From an uncultured Thermoanaerobacteraceae bacterium (lineage in GTDB: Bacteria; Bacillota; DSM-12270; Thermacetogeniales; Thermacetogeniaceae), in contig CALGIY010000048.1 of assembly GCA_937914965.1 (NCBI GenBank), positions 1 to 11,189 on the forward strand: 11,189 nucleotides of DNA, given 5' to 3'. The position numbers were made by a program, and so were the translations under genes. Below, in pieces: positions 1 to 7,568 of the stretch (positions are counted from its first letter, which is position 1; each line of letters begins with the position of its first letter). The notes below the pieces were generated by a model. It had not been told where the DNA came from, did not search any database, and saw only the letters and a list, made by a program, of their open reading frames with translations.

Positions 1-3000
1 TTCTTCCACCCATTAAAACGAAGATATCTCCAATATTTGGGGCTATCCCCTTGACAATTTCGTCAATGTTTACGTTTTTCTCCCGGTAATCCCCCTTCAA
101 GATGGCATAATTATTTCTAATACTATCTGCTGCACCCCTGTTCCCTTCGCCAATACTGCCGAAGGCCTTCATAAATTCTGCAGCCTGCGCACTCACATCC
201 CGATCAGGAAGAAAGCCCTTCTCGGGTTCTTCGGTAGCTACATCTACTAACTGCCGGATTTCTCCACTTATCCTGCGGTATTCATTCATACGCCCTAGTA
301 CTTCTTTATTCTTATCACCCAACTGCCGCTCACGCGCATACGCTCTTTTACGCCTGGCCTCAAAATCACCTTTGACCTCTTCCGGGGGAAGGGGTGCCTC
401 AGCCCCCAGTCTTTGCACCTCTTGCAGGGCGCTTTCCAGGGCACTGCCAGCCGCCCCTTCTTTCTTGGTCGCAGTCTTTTCCTCCCGCTGCCTATCTTTC
501 AGCAGCTTCCCTAAATCGATAATTTCTTCACCGATCCGCTCCAGCGCCTGTTCATCATAAACCACGCTGATATATGCCTCTTCTTTAAGGCCAAGCTTAT
601 TAAGCTCCCTCTTCTTTTTATCGCGCTCTGCCGCTAAACTTTTCTTGCACTCTTCCAACAGCCCAATTTCCCCACTATATGCCTCTTTCAAAGAATTAAG
701 CCTTTTCTCCAGTTCTGCAGTGCTCCCATCCACTATTTCCGCTTCTGGAGCACCCTGATAGAGGCTGTACTTCTCCCTGGCCTCCCGCTGTTCTTTTTTA
801 CTCTGCCGGATCCCCTGCTCGAACCGCTGTATCTCTTTCTGCAAAGTCTCGCGGCTGTCTTCCAGTTCCTTCTTCCTGGCTCTCAACTCTGTAATACGTT
901 TCGTGACAGCAGTCAGTCTTCCCAGACAGTCCTGGTAGGCCAGTTCACTCTCCAAAAACGCAGCAAAGACATCCACATTTTCCCTTGCTTTAGGTAGCGC
1001 CTTCCGCAGGATTTCCAGATCCCGTTCCAGTTCTTTCTCTCTTTTTAGGAGCTTCTTCTTCTCATCTTCAAGGGTAGAAATGCGGCTTCCCAATTCCTGC
1101 AGCCGCTTATCCGAGCCTTTTCTCTTTCTTTCCAGATCGCTGCGGTAATCTAGCGCATAATCAAACTTCTCACAGAGCGTCCGGTCAGCTACTGCCGCCT
1201 GGTAGGCGTCGCTGAAGTGATTATACTGCTCCAGGGCTTGATCTCTTTTTTGCTCCAGCTCCACTTCCAGTTCCTTCTTGCCTTCACTGTCAAAGACGCG
1301 TCCCTCATAAAGACAGGCAAAGGCAACTCCATCCTGGATCCTGGCCATCCGACCGTCACAGGCCACCGCAGCATCCAGATCCTCGTAAGCGATCACTGGT
1401 ATTACCCGCCGCATTGTCATGCCCTCCACCGCCTGCGCCACTCGTTGAATATCCGCCTCAGGGATAAGGAAGGTATAGGGCAAGACCGGGTTGTTTACCA
1501 GGAACCGTTTACGGATCTCCAGCGGCTGTTTGCTCAGGTAAGACTCACCCGTCTCATACAAAATGTCGAGCCTTTCTAAGAGAGAGGCCAACTCCTTCGG
1601 GGTATGCAGCCGCCCCTCTTTCAAAGAAGCAATGGACTCCGCTGCACCATCACGCACCCGAGCCGCATCATCCATTCTGTCTTCAATATCCAGTACAATT
1701 TTCCCAAAATCAGCTGCCAGACGCTCCCTGTCAAACCTGATGTCAAAGTCAAGGCCATATTTGTCCAGGACGCCTCTTATTTTCTCTTCCTTTTGCTCAT
1801 ATTCCTGGATGTCCCGGTTGATACCATTCAGGACTGTTTTCTCATCAAAGCAAGCTTCCCGGAGTTCTTTTACCCCATTGTCAATCTCCTGCCGGCGCAC
1901 CGCTCCGACACTCTTTTCTTCCTCCAGCTTTTCACCTTTTTCGATCAGCCCATCCCGGCAATTTTCCAGCCCTGCCCTGATTTTCTCAACTTCTGCAGCA
2001 ACCATTTCCCCCAATAGATTTCTTATCAGAGTAATGCCAAGCTTTTGCTTAATTTCTCTTTCCTTGTCCTCAAAACTCTCTTTTTTCTCATCTAACCGTC
2101 CTTTTTCTTGATCAGCCTTACTTTTTTCCCTGTCAGCAGCCTGCAGGTCATGCCTGACTTGTTTCAGCAGTCTCTCCTTCTCTGCCTTTTCTCCCCCCAG
2201 GCGAGTCAGCTCAGCAATGATATGTTCCAAGTCCTTTTCCAGAAATATTTTCAGGGAATATTCCAGGCTGCTCACCCGGCCATCTGTATCATACTGCTCT
2301 TTGGATGCAGACAGCTTCTCTTCAATACCTGAAAGCTCTGACCTCTTCTGGTTTATCTCCTCTGCAATACCAGCCGCCCGCATAACCTTTGAACGTTCAG
2401 TGGCATCCTGCAGAGCACCCTCTGTTTTCCCGGTCATTTCTTCTATAGCATTAAGCCTATGCAGGGCCTCTTCATACCCCGCCTTCCTCAACAAATAATC
2501 CTTAGAGCGCTCCTCAAGCTGTACCCGCTGTTTCTCAGCTTTACAGGCCTCTATCTCCCGCTCATTTTCCTCATACTTTGTCTGAAGTGCCCCTGTCTCA
2601 GCTGTCAAATAGCTGTTAAGTGCGGAAAGCTTCCCTGCCAATTGCTTCTGTTCTTCAAGTCCTTCCAAAAGCCTTTCCAGTGCACCGCTCTGCTCCCTAA
2701 ACTTCTCCAGAAAACCATCGAACAACTGCTTTTCGACAATAAAGCACTCATTATCCACAACTTCCTGAACCAGTCTCTCCAGCATTTCCTCCAGACGGCG
2801 AGCCTCTGAACGGTTTTTGAACATAGTCTTTTCTACAGTCTTGATAATCCAGTCATTTAACAGCTGGCTGGAATTTTTGCACTTTTGGAAGACCTCCTTC
2901 AGACCGCCTTCATTGTCATTGATCTTGATGATCACATTCCGCCACTCTGCCTGGGATATCCCAAACTGAGCCAGGTGCCTTGCATATTGATCGCGATCAT

Positions 3001-3514
3001 CTTCGGTGAAATAACCAAAATTGAGTGGGTCCCTTCTTTTCTTTTCTGCCATCATCTTCCGGGCTTCCCGGAATGGCCTCACATCTAAAACACCACCCTT
3101 CCGGTCAACGAGAGGGATATGGGCAATATCAAAATCCCCGCTATCGGTGTACTGCGTAGTAAAGGTAAAATACCTGATCCGTTTCCTCTCTTCAGTGTCA
3201 TCAGGTGCCTCAACTGAAACCATCCCCATGCCGGTAAGGAGATACCCCCCTGCTCCATCCAGTTTCCACTCAATCAAAATATAGGCCGGCAGTTTATTCA
3301 TCCTAAAAAAACTGGCAATGTTGCGCCCCTGGATCTTGGCACCAGGCACCAACGGCTGCAGAAAAAGCTGAACCAACACACTCTTACCCCCGCCATTTGC
3401 CAGATTCAAAAGAGCATTCTCCCCGCCGTGAAAATTAAAGGTTTCATCAAGGATATGCCGTGTATCATTATTGTAAGAGAAGTTCACAATCCTGATCCGG
3501 TTAATCTTGGGCAT
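1..3514 (-). CDS. jetC: Wadjet SMC-like ATPase JetC, C-terminus cut off by the window
   Basis: SMC-family motor of the Wadjet plasmid-defence complex; with JetA and JetB it is expected to translocate and extrude DNA loops using ATP. The ATG at 3514 gives MPKINRIRIVNFSYNND; a P-loop NLANGGGKSVL lies at residues 37-47 (K44, S45). The N-terminal head runs to about residue 280, followed by a Glu/Lys/Arg-rich coiled coil to about 640, a globular hinge at about 640-745 (window about 1290-1600, includes LVNNPVLPYTFLIPEADIQR) and a returning coiled coil to about 1110. In the stretches I translated the frame is open to base 1, about 1171 codons. No ABC signature or Walker B is seen, so the C-terminal head lies outside. 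Equal arms suggest a full length near 1350-1400 residues (inference). It overlaps the jetB stop by 14 bases and has a strong AAGGAGG site, which decides the start. Alternatives such as another MukB/SMC-like protein are unlikely given the neighbours. Confidence 0.93.
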   Translation of the reverse strand, partial: MPKINRIRIVNFSYNNDTRHILDETFNFHGGENALLNLANGGGKSVLVQLFLQPLVPGAKIQGRNIASFFRMNKLPAYILIEWKLDGAGGYLLTGMGMVSVEAPDDTEERKRIRYFTFTTQYTDSGDFDIAHIPLVDRKGGVLDVRPFREARKMMAEKKRRDPLNFGYFTEDDRDQYARHLAQFGISQAEWRNVIIKINDNEGGLKEVFQKCKNSSQLLNDWIIKTVEKTMFKNRSEARRLEEMLERLVQEVVDNECFIVEKQLFDGFLEKFREQSGALERLLEGLEEQKQLAGKLSALNSYLTAETGALQTKYEENEREIEACKAEKQRVQLEERSKDYLLRKAGYEEALHRLNAIEEMTGKTEGALQDATERSKVMRAAGIAEEINQKRSELSGIEEKLSASKEQYDTDGRVSSLEYSLKIFLEKDLEHIIAELTRLGGEKAEKERLLKQVRHDLQAADREKSKADQEKGRLDEKKESFEDKEREIKQKLGITLIRNLLGEMVAAEVEKIRAGLENCRDGLIEKGEKLEEEKSVGAVRRQEIDNGVKELREACFDEKTVLNGINRDIQEYEQKEEKIRGVLDKYGLDFDIRFDRERLAADFGKIVLDIEDRMDDAARVRDGAAESIASLKEGRLHTPKELASLLERLDILYETGESYLSKQPLEIRKRFLVNNPVLPYTFLIPEADIQRVAQAVEGMTMRRVIPVIAYEDLDAAVACDGRMARIQDGVAFACLYEGRVFDSEGKKELEVELEQKRDQALEQYNHFSDAYQAAVADRTLCEKFDYALDYRSDLERKRKGSDKRLQELGSRISTLEDEKKKLLKREKELERDLEILRKALPKARENVDVFAAFLESELAYQDCLGRLTAVTKRITELRARKKELEDSRETLQKEIQRFEQGIRQSKKEQREAREKYSLYQGAPEAEIVDGSTAELEKRLNSLKEAYSGEIGLLEECKKSLAAERDKKKRELNKLGLKEEAYISVVYDEQALERIGEEIIDLGKLLKDRQREEKTATKKEGAAGSALESALQEVQRLGAEAPLPPEEVKGDFEARRKRAYARERQLGDKNKEVLGRMNEYRRISGEIRQLVDVATEEPEKGFLPDRDVSAQAAEFMKAFGSIGEGNRGAADSIRNNYAILKGDYREKNVNIDEIVKGIAPNIGDIFVLMGGR

Positions 3515-4211
3515 CCACCCCACCCCCTCCTTCGAAGAGCTCGATAATCTCTCCTACTCTGCTGTCATTGAGATAATAATTCATCATCAGGTCATCTAGC
3601 TTCCTGGTAGTTCTTATTTCCCGATCGTCATCCGCAATCCTGAGCAAACGCTCCCTCTCCAACTGCCTGCACACATTCATAATGGTCCCGGACTTTGTCT
3701 TGCGTGCCCCTTCCTCGAACCCCTGCTTGCTCTCCCACAGCTCCGCAATCCTTACAAAATTGACTGCATACCTTTCCTCAAGCACAACTGCCTGTTCACT
3801 GTTTTTCAAGACCATGGCAAACCGACTGTCCAGTTCCTCAATCAACTTGTTGATTCCCAAGAATTCACGCTGCTTGGGATTGCGGTTCCGGCCACCATAG
3901 AATAGGTAAAGGATGCACATGGAGATATAGCAGAGCAGATAAGCGTCGACCAACCGGGCATCCGAGGCAATCCATTCCCGAATCTCTTTGGTCGTAAAAC
4001 CGAGCAAACGGTTCCCGTTGTCCGGCACCAGGTAAATAGCACTGGATGCTTCCACGACCCGAAAACCCATCTCTTCCTCGAACTCCGCGAGGATCGACCT
4101 AACCTCGGGGTCACGGCACTCCAGGAAAAGGTCTCCCTCTGTCTCCCTGTCGATCTGCCCCTTTTCCAACAACTTATTAAAGATCCTAATGGCAATGTTT
4201 AGATGGCTCAT
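3501..4211 (-). CDS. jetB: Wadjet small subunit JetB (winged-helix, MukE/KITE-like)
   Basis: Small accessory subunit of the Wadjet SMC complex; in the studied systems JetB binds the kleisin JetA and helps organise the JetC heads on DNA. The protein is 236 residues from MSHLNIAIRIF. It is mostly helical with charged patches and no catalytic motif; the central FTTKEIREWI and late RLLRIADDDREIRTTRKLDD segments look like winged-helix units. I recognise it mainly by size and place between jetA and jetC; the sequence alone is weak evidence, and I recall DUF6063 as the family name but cannot verify this. The start at 4211 is preferred because its ATG overlaps the jetA stop as ATGA and a GAGGTG site sits 8 bases upstream. 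An in-frame ATG at 4253 would add 14 residues but lies deep in jetA. The glycine-rich C-terminus is encoded by the jetC ribosome site. Confidence 0.85.
   Translation of the reverse strand: MSHLNIAIRIFNKLLEKGQIDRETEGDLFLECRDPEVRSILAEFEEEMGFRVVEASSAIYLVPDNGNRLLGFTTKEIREWIASDARLVDAYLLCYISMCILYLFYGGRNRNPKQREFLGINKLIEELDSRFAMVLKNSEQAVVLEERYAVNFVRIAELWESKQGFEEGARKTKSGTIMNVCRQLERERLLRIADDDREIRTTRKLDDLMMNYYLNDSRVGEIIELFEGGGGVDAQD
3526..3532 (-). promoter_or_regulatory. Shine-Dalgarno of jetC inside the end of jetB
   Basis: AAGGAGG on the minus strand, 11 bases before the jetC ATG at 3514. It lies within the last codons of jetB and therefore dictates the odd JetB tail EGGGGVDAQD. It fixes the jetC start and suggests translational coupling. 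Confidence 0.75.
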
Positions 4212-5815
4212 CCAAAGCTCACCTCGATCAAAAAATCGCTGATAGAAATACACCTGCTGAACAGGGCATCCCCCTGGCGGAAAGAGAGTTCATCCTTAAA
4301 TAAGCCTTGATCAGGCTTTTGAATTTCAATCCTTTCCACCCCATATAAATCTGGCTGTTTAGCTTCAATACAATAAAGACAATACGGGACATCCAACTCA
4401 CCGGTGGCGTTGGCCACCACCTCATCATGCTGTGTCTTCCATGCCTTGATATCAATAACACTCAGATCGTAGAGCTTCAGCATCGACTTGAAAACGAGGT
4501 CACCATCAATCAGCAGGTCAAAAACATCCTGCTCTTTCAGGTAGGCAAACAGCTCCCTAAAACGGAAGCCCGCCCTTTTACCAGAAGCAAACGCCAGAAT
4601 ACTGTGAATAAATGCCGTATTGGCCTCGTTTATCTGCTTAATCTTCTGCTGCTCATGGTCTTCATCCAGTTCCGGAACAGCCACACCCTCTACCGTCTCC
4701 TCATCCTGCCTGAGCCGAGTCTGTCGCTCAAAGAGTGACAGGATGTTAAGGTTTCGTTCTGGGTTAGGCCTAAACAGAGGGTTCAGCAGCTTCCATAGGG
4801 AGGGGATGATGCTCTCATCACATCTTTCCAGCCGTATTAGGATCTCTTGCTCGAAGTCGTAATACCGGGCCAGCGATAGGGAAAAGGAGTCGGCAATGGT
4901 TTCCTTATAAATATCAGTGAGGCTGTAGCGCTCGAGAATCAGCTCTTTTTGTTCATTAATAGTGGTATTGATATTCCTCCTGATAGCAGCGATTTCCGAC
5001 TGCGCCTTCTTCATCTCTTCATCAAGTACTCCTCTACTGCTTTCCTCCTCCCGAAGTCGTTCCTCTGAAAGGGCGATCATGTCCCGGATTTCACCCATGA
5101 TCTCGTACTCTTCCTGAAGTAGTGTATAGGTGCTGCCCACCAAACTTTCAAACTCGCTGATATCTACATCATAGATATTTTCCCGTATTTTCTGGATAAA
5201 CTGCCTGATATCGTTCTTTTTCTGCCTGACCATCTGCACCAGACTGCTGCTCTGCCTGATAGCCTTTTTGTAGTTTTTGCGCCTGATCAATTCCCGCAGC
5301 TTCAACTCTTCAATAGTAAAGCTGATCTCCTGCTCCACTTCCTTGGTTCTGAAGAGTAAATCATAGCCTTGGTCAGTAAGCTGGTAGGTCACTACATACC
5401 CCCGGGTGCCCTCCCTCAACTTGTCGTCAATAAGCCTGATCCGGATTTCATCCATACCCCTGCCATAGCTCATTACAGGGTAATACCTCGGCTCACCGCC
5501 ATTTTGCAGGATATCCTTGATGATGTATTCTGTGATCCGGCGAACAGTTTCCAGGGGGAAGTTCAAACCAAAAGCAGGGATAATCCTGGCAACAAATGCT
5601 GAAATACTATCTATCGTACACTCCTCATCCTCGGCAAGAGTTCTTTCCATAATAAAGACAAGGACAGAGAAAATGATATTGTCAAGCTGCCCCACCTCGA
5701 ACAGCCTCTCGATTTCCATATTCCTGTTGCCGCGGTTAACAACCGAATCGATAGCCGCCACAATGTGCATTCTCTGCTCAAAACCATCGAGAAACTCCAT
5801 TCCCTGCAGATCCAT
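4208..5815 (-). CDS. jetA: Wadjet kleisin-like subunit JetA
   Basis: Kleisin-like subunit expected to bridge the two JetC heads and carry JetB, by analogy with MukF in MukBEF. It is 535 residues. An N-terminal helical/winged-helix region (about 1-150, including FGLNFPLETVRRITEYIIKD) is followed by a long charged helical or coiled-coil stretch (about 155-300, with KKNDIRQFIQKIRENIYD and repeated Glu/Arg). An acidic linker (about 370-395, VPELDEDHEQQ) leads to a C-terminal winged-helix-like region (about 400-535) that presumably contacts the JetC head. It matches the Wadjet JetA family formerly called DUF5716 as I recall it; not checked. The ATG at 5815 follows a G6 run 8 bases upstream, an adequate but unusual ribosome site. 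The stop overlaps the jetB ATG. It lies 125 bases downstream of jetD with a possible promoter in between. No enzymatic motif is seen, as expected for a kleisin. Confidence 0.88.
   Translation of the reverse strand: MDLQGMEFLDGFEQRMHIVAAIDSVVNRGNRNMEIERLFEVGQLDNIIFSVLVFIMERTLAEDEECTIDSISAFVARIIPAFGLNFPLETVRRITEYIIKDILQNGGEPRYYPVMSYGRGMDEIRIRLIDDKLREGTRGYVVTYQLTDQGYDLLFRTKEVEQEISFTIEELKLRELIRRKNYKKAIRQSSSLVQMVRQKKNDIRQFIQKIRENIYDVDISEFESLVGSTYTLLQEEYEIMGEIRDMIALSEERLREEESSRGVLDEEMKKAQSEIAAIRRNINTTINEQKELILERYSLTDIYKETIADSFSLSLARYYDFEQEILIRLERCDESIIPSLWKLLNPLFRPNPERNLNILSLFERQTRLRQDEETVEGVAVPELDEDHEQQKIKQINEANTAFIHSILAFASGKRAGFRFRELFAYLKEQDVFDLLIDGDLVFKSMLKLYDLSVIDIKAWKTQHDEVVANATGELDVPYCLYCIEAKQPDLYGVERIEIQKPDQGLFKDELSFRQGDALFSRCISISDFLIEVSFG
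4220..4225 (-). promoter_or_regulatory. Shine-Dalgarno deciding the jetB start at 4211
   Basis: GAGGTG on the minus strand with 8 bases to the ATG at 4211. The overlap of this ATG with the jetA TGA (ATGA) supports this start over the upstream in-frame ATG at 4253. Confidence 0.65.
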
Positions 5816-5823
5816 GAAGAGAT

Positions 5824-5829
5824 CCCCCC
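5824..5829 (-). promoter_or_regulatory. G-run ribosome binding site of jetA
   Basis: Six consecutive G on the minus strand followed by A, 8 bases before the jetA ATG. It is the only purine-rich stretch near the start; it resembles a degenerate AGGGGG-type Shine-Dalgarno rather than the classical AGGAGG used by jetC. Confidence 0.4.
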
Positions 5830-5842
5830 GCTATTAATCTAA

Positions 5843-5872
5843 AATATATGCAACAACACCACTAGTCGGCAA
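5843..5872 (-). promoter_or_regulatory. possible internal promoter before jetABC
   Basis: On the minus strand, TTGCCG (5872-5867) and TATATT (5848-5843) are separated by 18 bases, a 4/6 and 5/6 match to the sigma-A hexamers. Transcription would begin near 5836, giving a short leader of about 20 bases that contains the jetA ribosome site. It would let jetABC be expressed apart from jetD. It was found by eye, and AT-rich DNA gives such matches by chance. Confidence 0.35.
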
Positions 5873-5940
5873 TTCTACCAGGAGAACTGTCCAACCCCCA
5901 GGCAACAGTATTGTACTTGAGGAAGCTACTCCCCCCACTT

Positions 5941-7014
5941 TTAACTTAAAATACCAGACAACACCTGGTAATTGACAATTTCCTGCGGAATGAAAACTCC
6001 CTTTTTCAAAATGTTTGCCAGCAGATCAGCATCGGCAAACCCCAGCAGTGAGGCAAACTCTGCTACCGGCACCTCGACCGCTCTTTTATCCGGTGACTCC
6101 GGCAAATCCACACCTTCAGCAAGTTCCAGCATAAGATGATACAGCCTGGCAAAGGGCTTAATGTCCAGGCAGGGGTTGGCTTTCCTTGCCTGAAAAAAAA
6201 GGCGGATCCCCTCGCGATCCAGATCACCGAAATAAAGGAAGCATCCAGTTGGTCCTGCTCCCCGCAGCATGCCGGCTTCGTATTGCTCCAAGGCACCCTG
6301 TTTGGAAATTTTATTGCCTTCGCCGTAAATAAGCACATCCACCTGCGTACCAGCAACCACATTCTTCCCGGTATCCTGCATCAGCTTTCGAAAAGTGAAC
6401 CAAGTATCCTTGTTTTCCAGAATAAGAACAGCCATCTGATTTTGGCGGGAATGCACATACTCAAAAAAAGGCTCTGGGGTGTCGTAATAGTTCAGGAAAT
6501 CCTCCCCCAGCCCGTTGAACCCCAAGACTTCCCTTACGAGGGAAAGCCGCTTATCAATTAGCTTTTCCCAACTCCAAATAGAAAAGGACCTTTCCTTGCG
6601 AGACATAGGTTTATCAAGCAGTTCCTTTGAATACCACAGATACCGGCTTAGCCCCTCTACAACATTCTGGTGCTTTTGATACAATTCCGGCTTTTGAAGA
6701 TAACCTGAAATATTCAGATCGGGGTGGAGTTGACGAATCGAATCGAAATAACACGTATAGTCCTCCTTCGGCTTAATGAACCGGTATTTATTGAACAGCG
6801 GAGGGCATCTTCCATTCGTCTTCGAAGACTTTACCGGCTTCAGAGATCCTTCCTCTACCAACTCCACGATCCTGTGGTAAAAACCTGTATAATCCGATTC
6901 CTTGATTATCCCCTGCAGTTCCTTTTCGGTGATAAAAACCCGGCCAAAGTCTCTCAACTTTTCCATGATGTTCAAGAAAATCAACCTCTTTTTTTGTTGG
7001 GCAGGTGTTGTCAA
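5941..7014 (-). CDS. jetD: Wadjet nuclease subunit JetD (Toprim fold)
   Basis: Nuclease of the Wadjet system; known JetD proteins have a Toprim fold related to topoisomerase VI subunit A and cut circular DNA once the SMC motor stalls. The protein is 357 residues. An N-terminal winged-helix/arm region (about 1-80, includes GRVFITEKELQGII) and a mixed linker precede the C-terminal Toprim domain (about 185-357). The Toprim acidic residues look intact: E200 in LILENKDTW, then VLIYGEGNKIS (226-236), then the DxD pair D264/D266 in YFGDLDREG. The reading frame opens after a TAG at 7035-7033. The first usable start is TTG at 7014 (no strong Shine-Dalgarno; CAGGT about 10 bases upstream). The ATG at 6966, 16 codons in, would cut into the first predicted helix and also lacks a well-placed site. 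It is first in the operon, whereas the textbook Wadjet type I order ends with jetD. Confidence 0.9.
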   Translation of the reverse strand: MTTPAQQKKRLIFLNIMEKLRDFGRVFITEKELQGIIKESDYTGFYHRIVELVEEGSLKPVKSSKTNGRCPPLFNKYRFIKPKEDYTCYFDSIRQLHPDLNISGYLQKPELYQKHQNVVEGLSRYLWYSKELLDKPMSRKERSFSIWSWEKLIDKRLSLVREVLGFNGLGEDFLNYYDTPEPFFEYVHSRQNQMAVLILENKDTWFTFRKLMQDTGKNVVAGTQVDVLIYGEGNKISKQGALEQYEAGMLRGAGPTGCFLYFGDLDREGIRLFFQARKANPCLDIKPFARLYHLMLELAEGVDLPESPDKRAVEVPVAEFASLLGFADADLLANILKKGVFIPQEIVNYQVLSGILS

Positions 7015-7198
7015 TCTTTCGGATACCTGCTTCTATGGGAGGTAATTCGACACATAAATAGAAAATCCTAGCGAGGGAGAAAAAATCCCGCGCTAGTGGG
7101 GGAAGGAGGGTCTTACAGAAGATCATAATTTGTGATTATTAAATAATTCCATAGAAACCTATATATACAACAAATCAATATTTCAGTATCTGTAGTCT
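7015..7198 (-). promoter_or_regulatory. upstream region of the Wadjet operon
   Basis: Non-coding region between jetD and the DUF697-like remnant, expected to hold the operon promoter. The part above 7120 is AT-rich (TATATATA near 7160-7167), but I cannot pick a convincing -35/-10 pair; TATGAT on the minus strand near 7120-7125 is the best -10, without a good -35. It contains the inverted repeat at 7068-7096, a Spo0A-box core (minus strand TGTCGAA, 7052-7046), and a spaced 8-bp inverted repeat TTCTATGG (7031-7038) / CCATAGAA (7149-7156). None of these has proven function. Confidence 0.4.
7068..7096. repeat. 11-bp inverted repeat (hairpin or operator) upstream of jetD
   Basis: Arms CTAGCGAGGGA (7068-7078) and TCCCGCGCTAG (7086-7096) pair in 10 of 11 positions around a 7-base A-rich loop. 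It would lie in the 5' leader, or near the promoter, of the Wadjet operon. On the minus strand it is followed by GATTTTC rather than a clean T-run, so it is a poor intrinsic terminator. A transcription-factor operator, attenuator hairpin, or remnant of a mobile element are all possible. Confidence 0.55.
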
Positions 7199-7561
7199 CT
7201 ACTCTTGTGTTGGACAAAGACTACACGGTAAGGAATTATTGTCGTACTCGTCTCTTGATTTCTTAACAATGTCTTCCACACCGTCTTTTGAAACGTTGTC
7301 AATGAAATAGGCTGTTGCCGCTTTACCAATTGCCCAAGTTCCACTACCAGCAATTGCCGCACTTAAAGCTGACCCAGCGCCAGGAAATATAGTGTTCATG
7401 AGTTTACTTCCCTGTTGAAATGCTCTCCGAAGAGCAAAACCTCCTACTCCAGCTCCTCCTAATGCTACAAACAATTCTTTTGCAGCATCAAAACTAATAT
7501 CTTTTCCACTCAAATAGGCAATTGACATAATTAATATCGCTTGAAGAGCTGTTAATAAATA
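7199..7561 (-). pseudogene. DUF697-like C-terminal fragment (5'-truncated)
   Basis: From the ATG at 7528 the frame gives 109 residues, beginning MSIAYLSGKDIS and containing AAKELFVALGGAGVGGFALRR, FPGAGSALSAAIAGSGTWAIG and KAATAYFIDN. The Gly/Ala-rich hydrophobic hairpin, the PGAG-type turn and the closing AIGKAATAYF resemble the C-terminal half of DUF697, a membrane-associated domain usually attached to small GTPase-like proteins. No Shine-Dalgarno precedes the ATG. Family-like sequence (YLLTALQAILI) continues upstream of it to a TGA at 7564-7562. This suggests the start of the gene was lost and the ATG is an internal methionine. The C-terminal tail has an unusual CSLC motif and the frame ends with TAG at 7201-7199. 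A genuinely small two-helix membrane protein is the alternative. It is more AT-rich than the Wadjet genes. Confidence 0.55.
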
Positions 7562-7568
7562 TCAGAAA

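Noticed and set aside
1217..3284. A series of plus-strand open frames opposite jetC (for example 1563-2111, 1604-2017, 2459-2809)
   Set aside because: They are antisense to a continuous, family-matching SMC frame; their Ser/Phe/Leu-rich composition is the usual mirror of Glu/Lys/Arg-rich coiled coil.
4212..4253. Upstream in-frame ATG for jetB at 4253
   Set aside because: It lies inside jetA without a ribosome site, whereas the ATG at 4211 has GAGGTG and an ATGA overlap with the jetA stop.
7068..7096. Reading the inverted repeat as an intrinsic terminator
   Set aside because: No T-run follows the stem on either strand, and its T-rich segment is in the loop.
6788..7126. Minus-strand 112-codon open frame overlapping the jetD start
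   Set aside because: It runs in another frame through the conserved JetD N-terminal region and resembles no family; a shadow of jetD.
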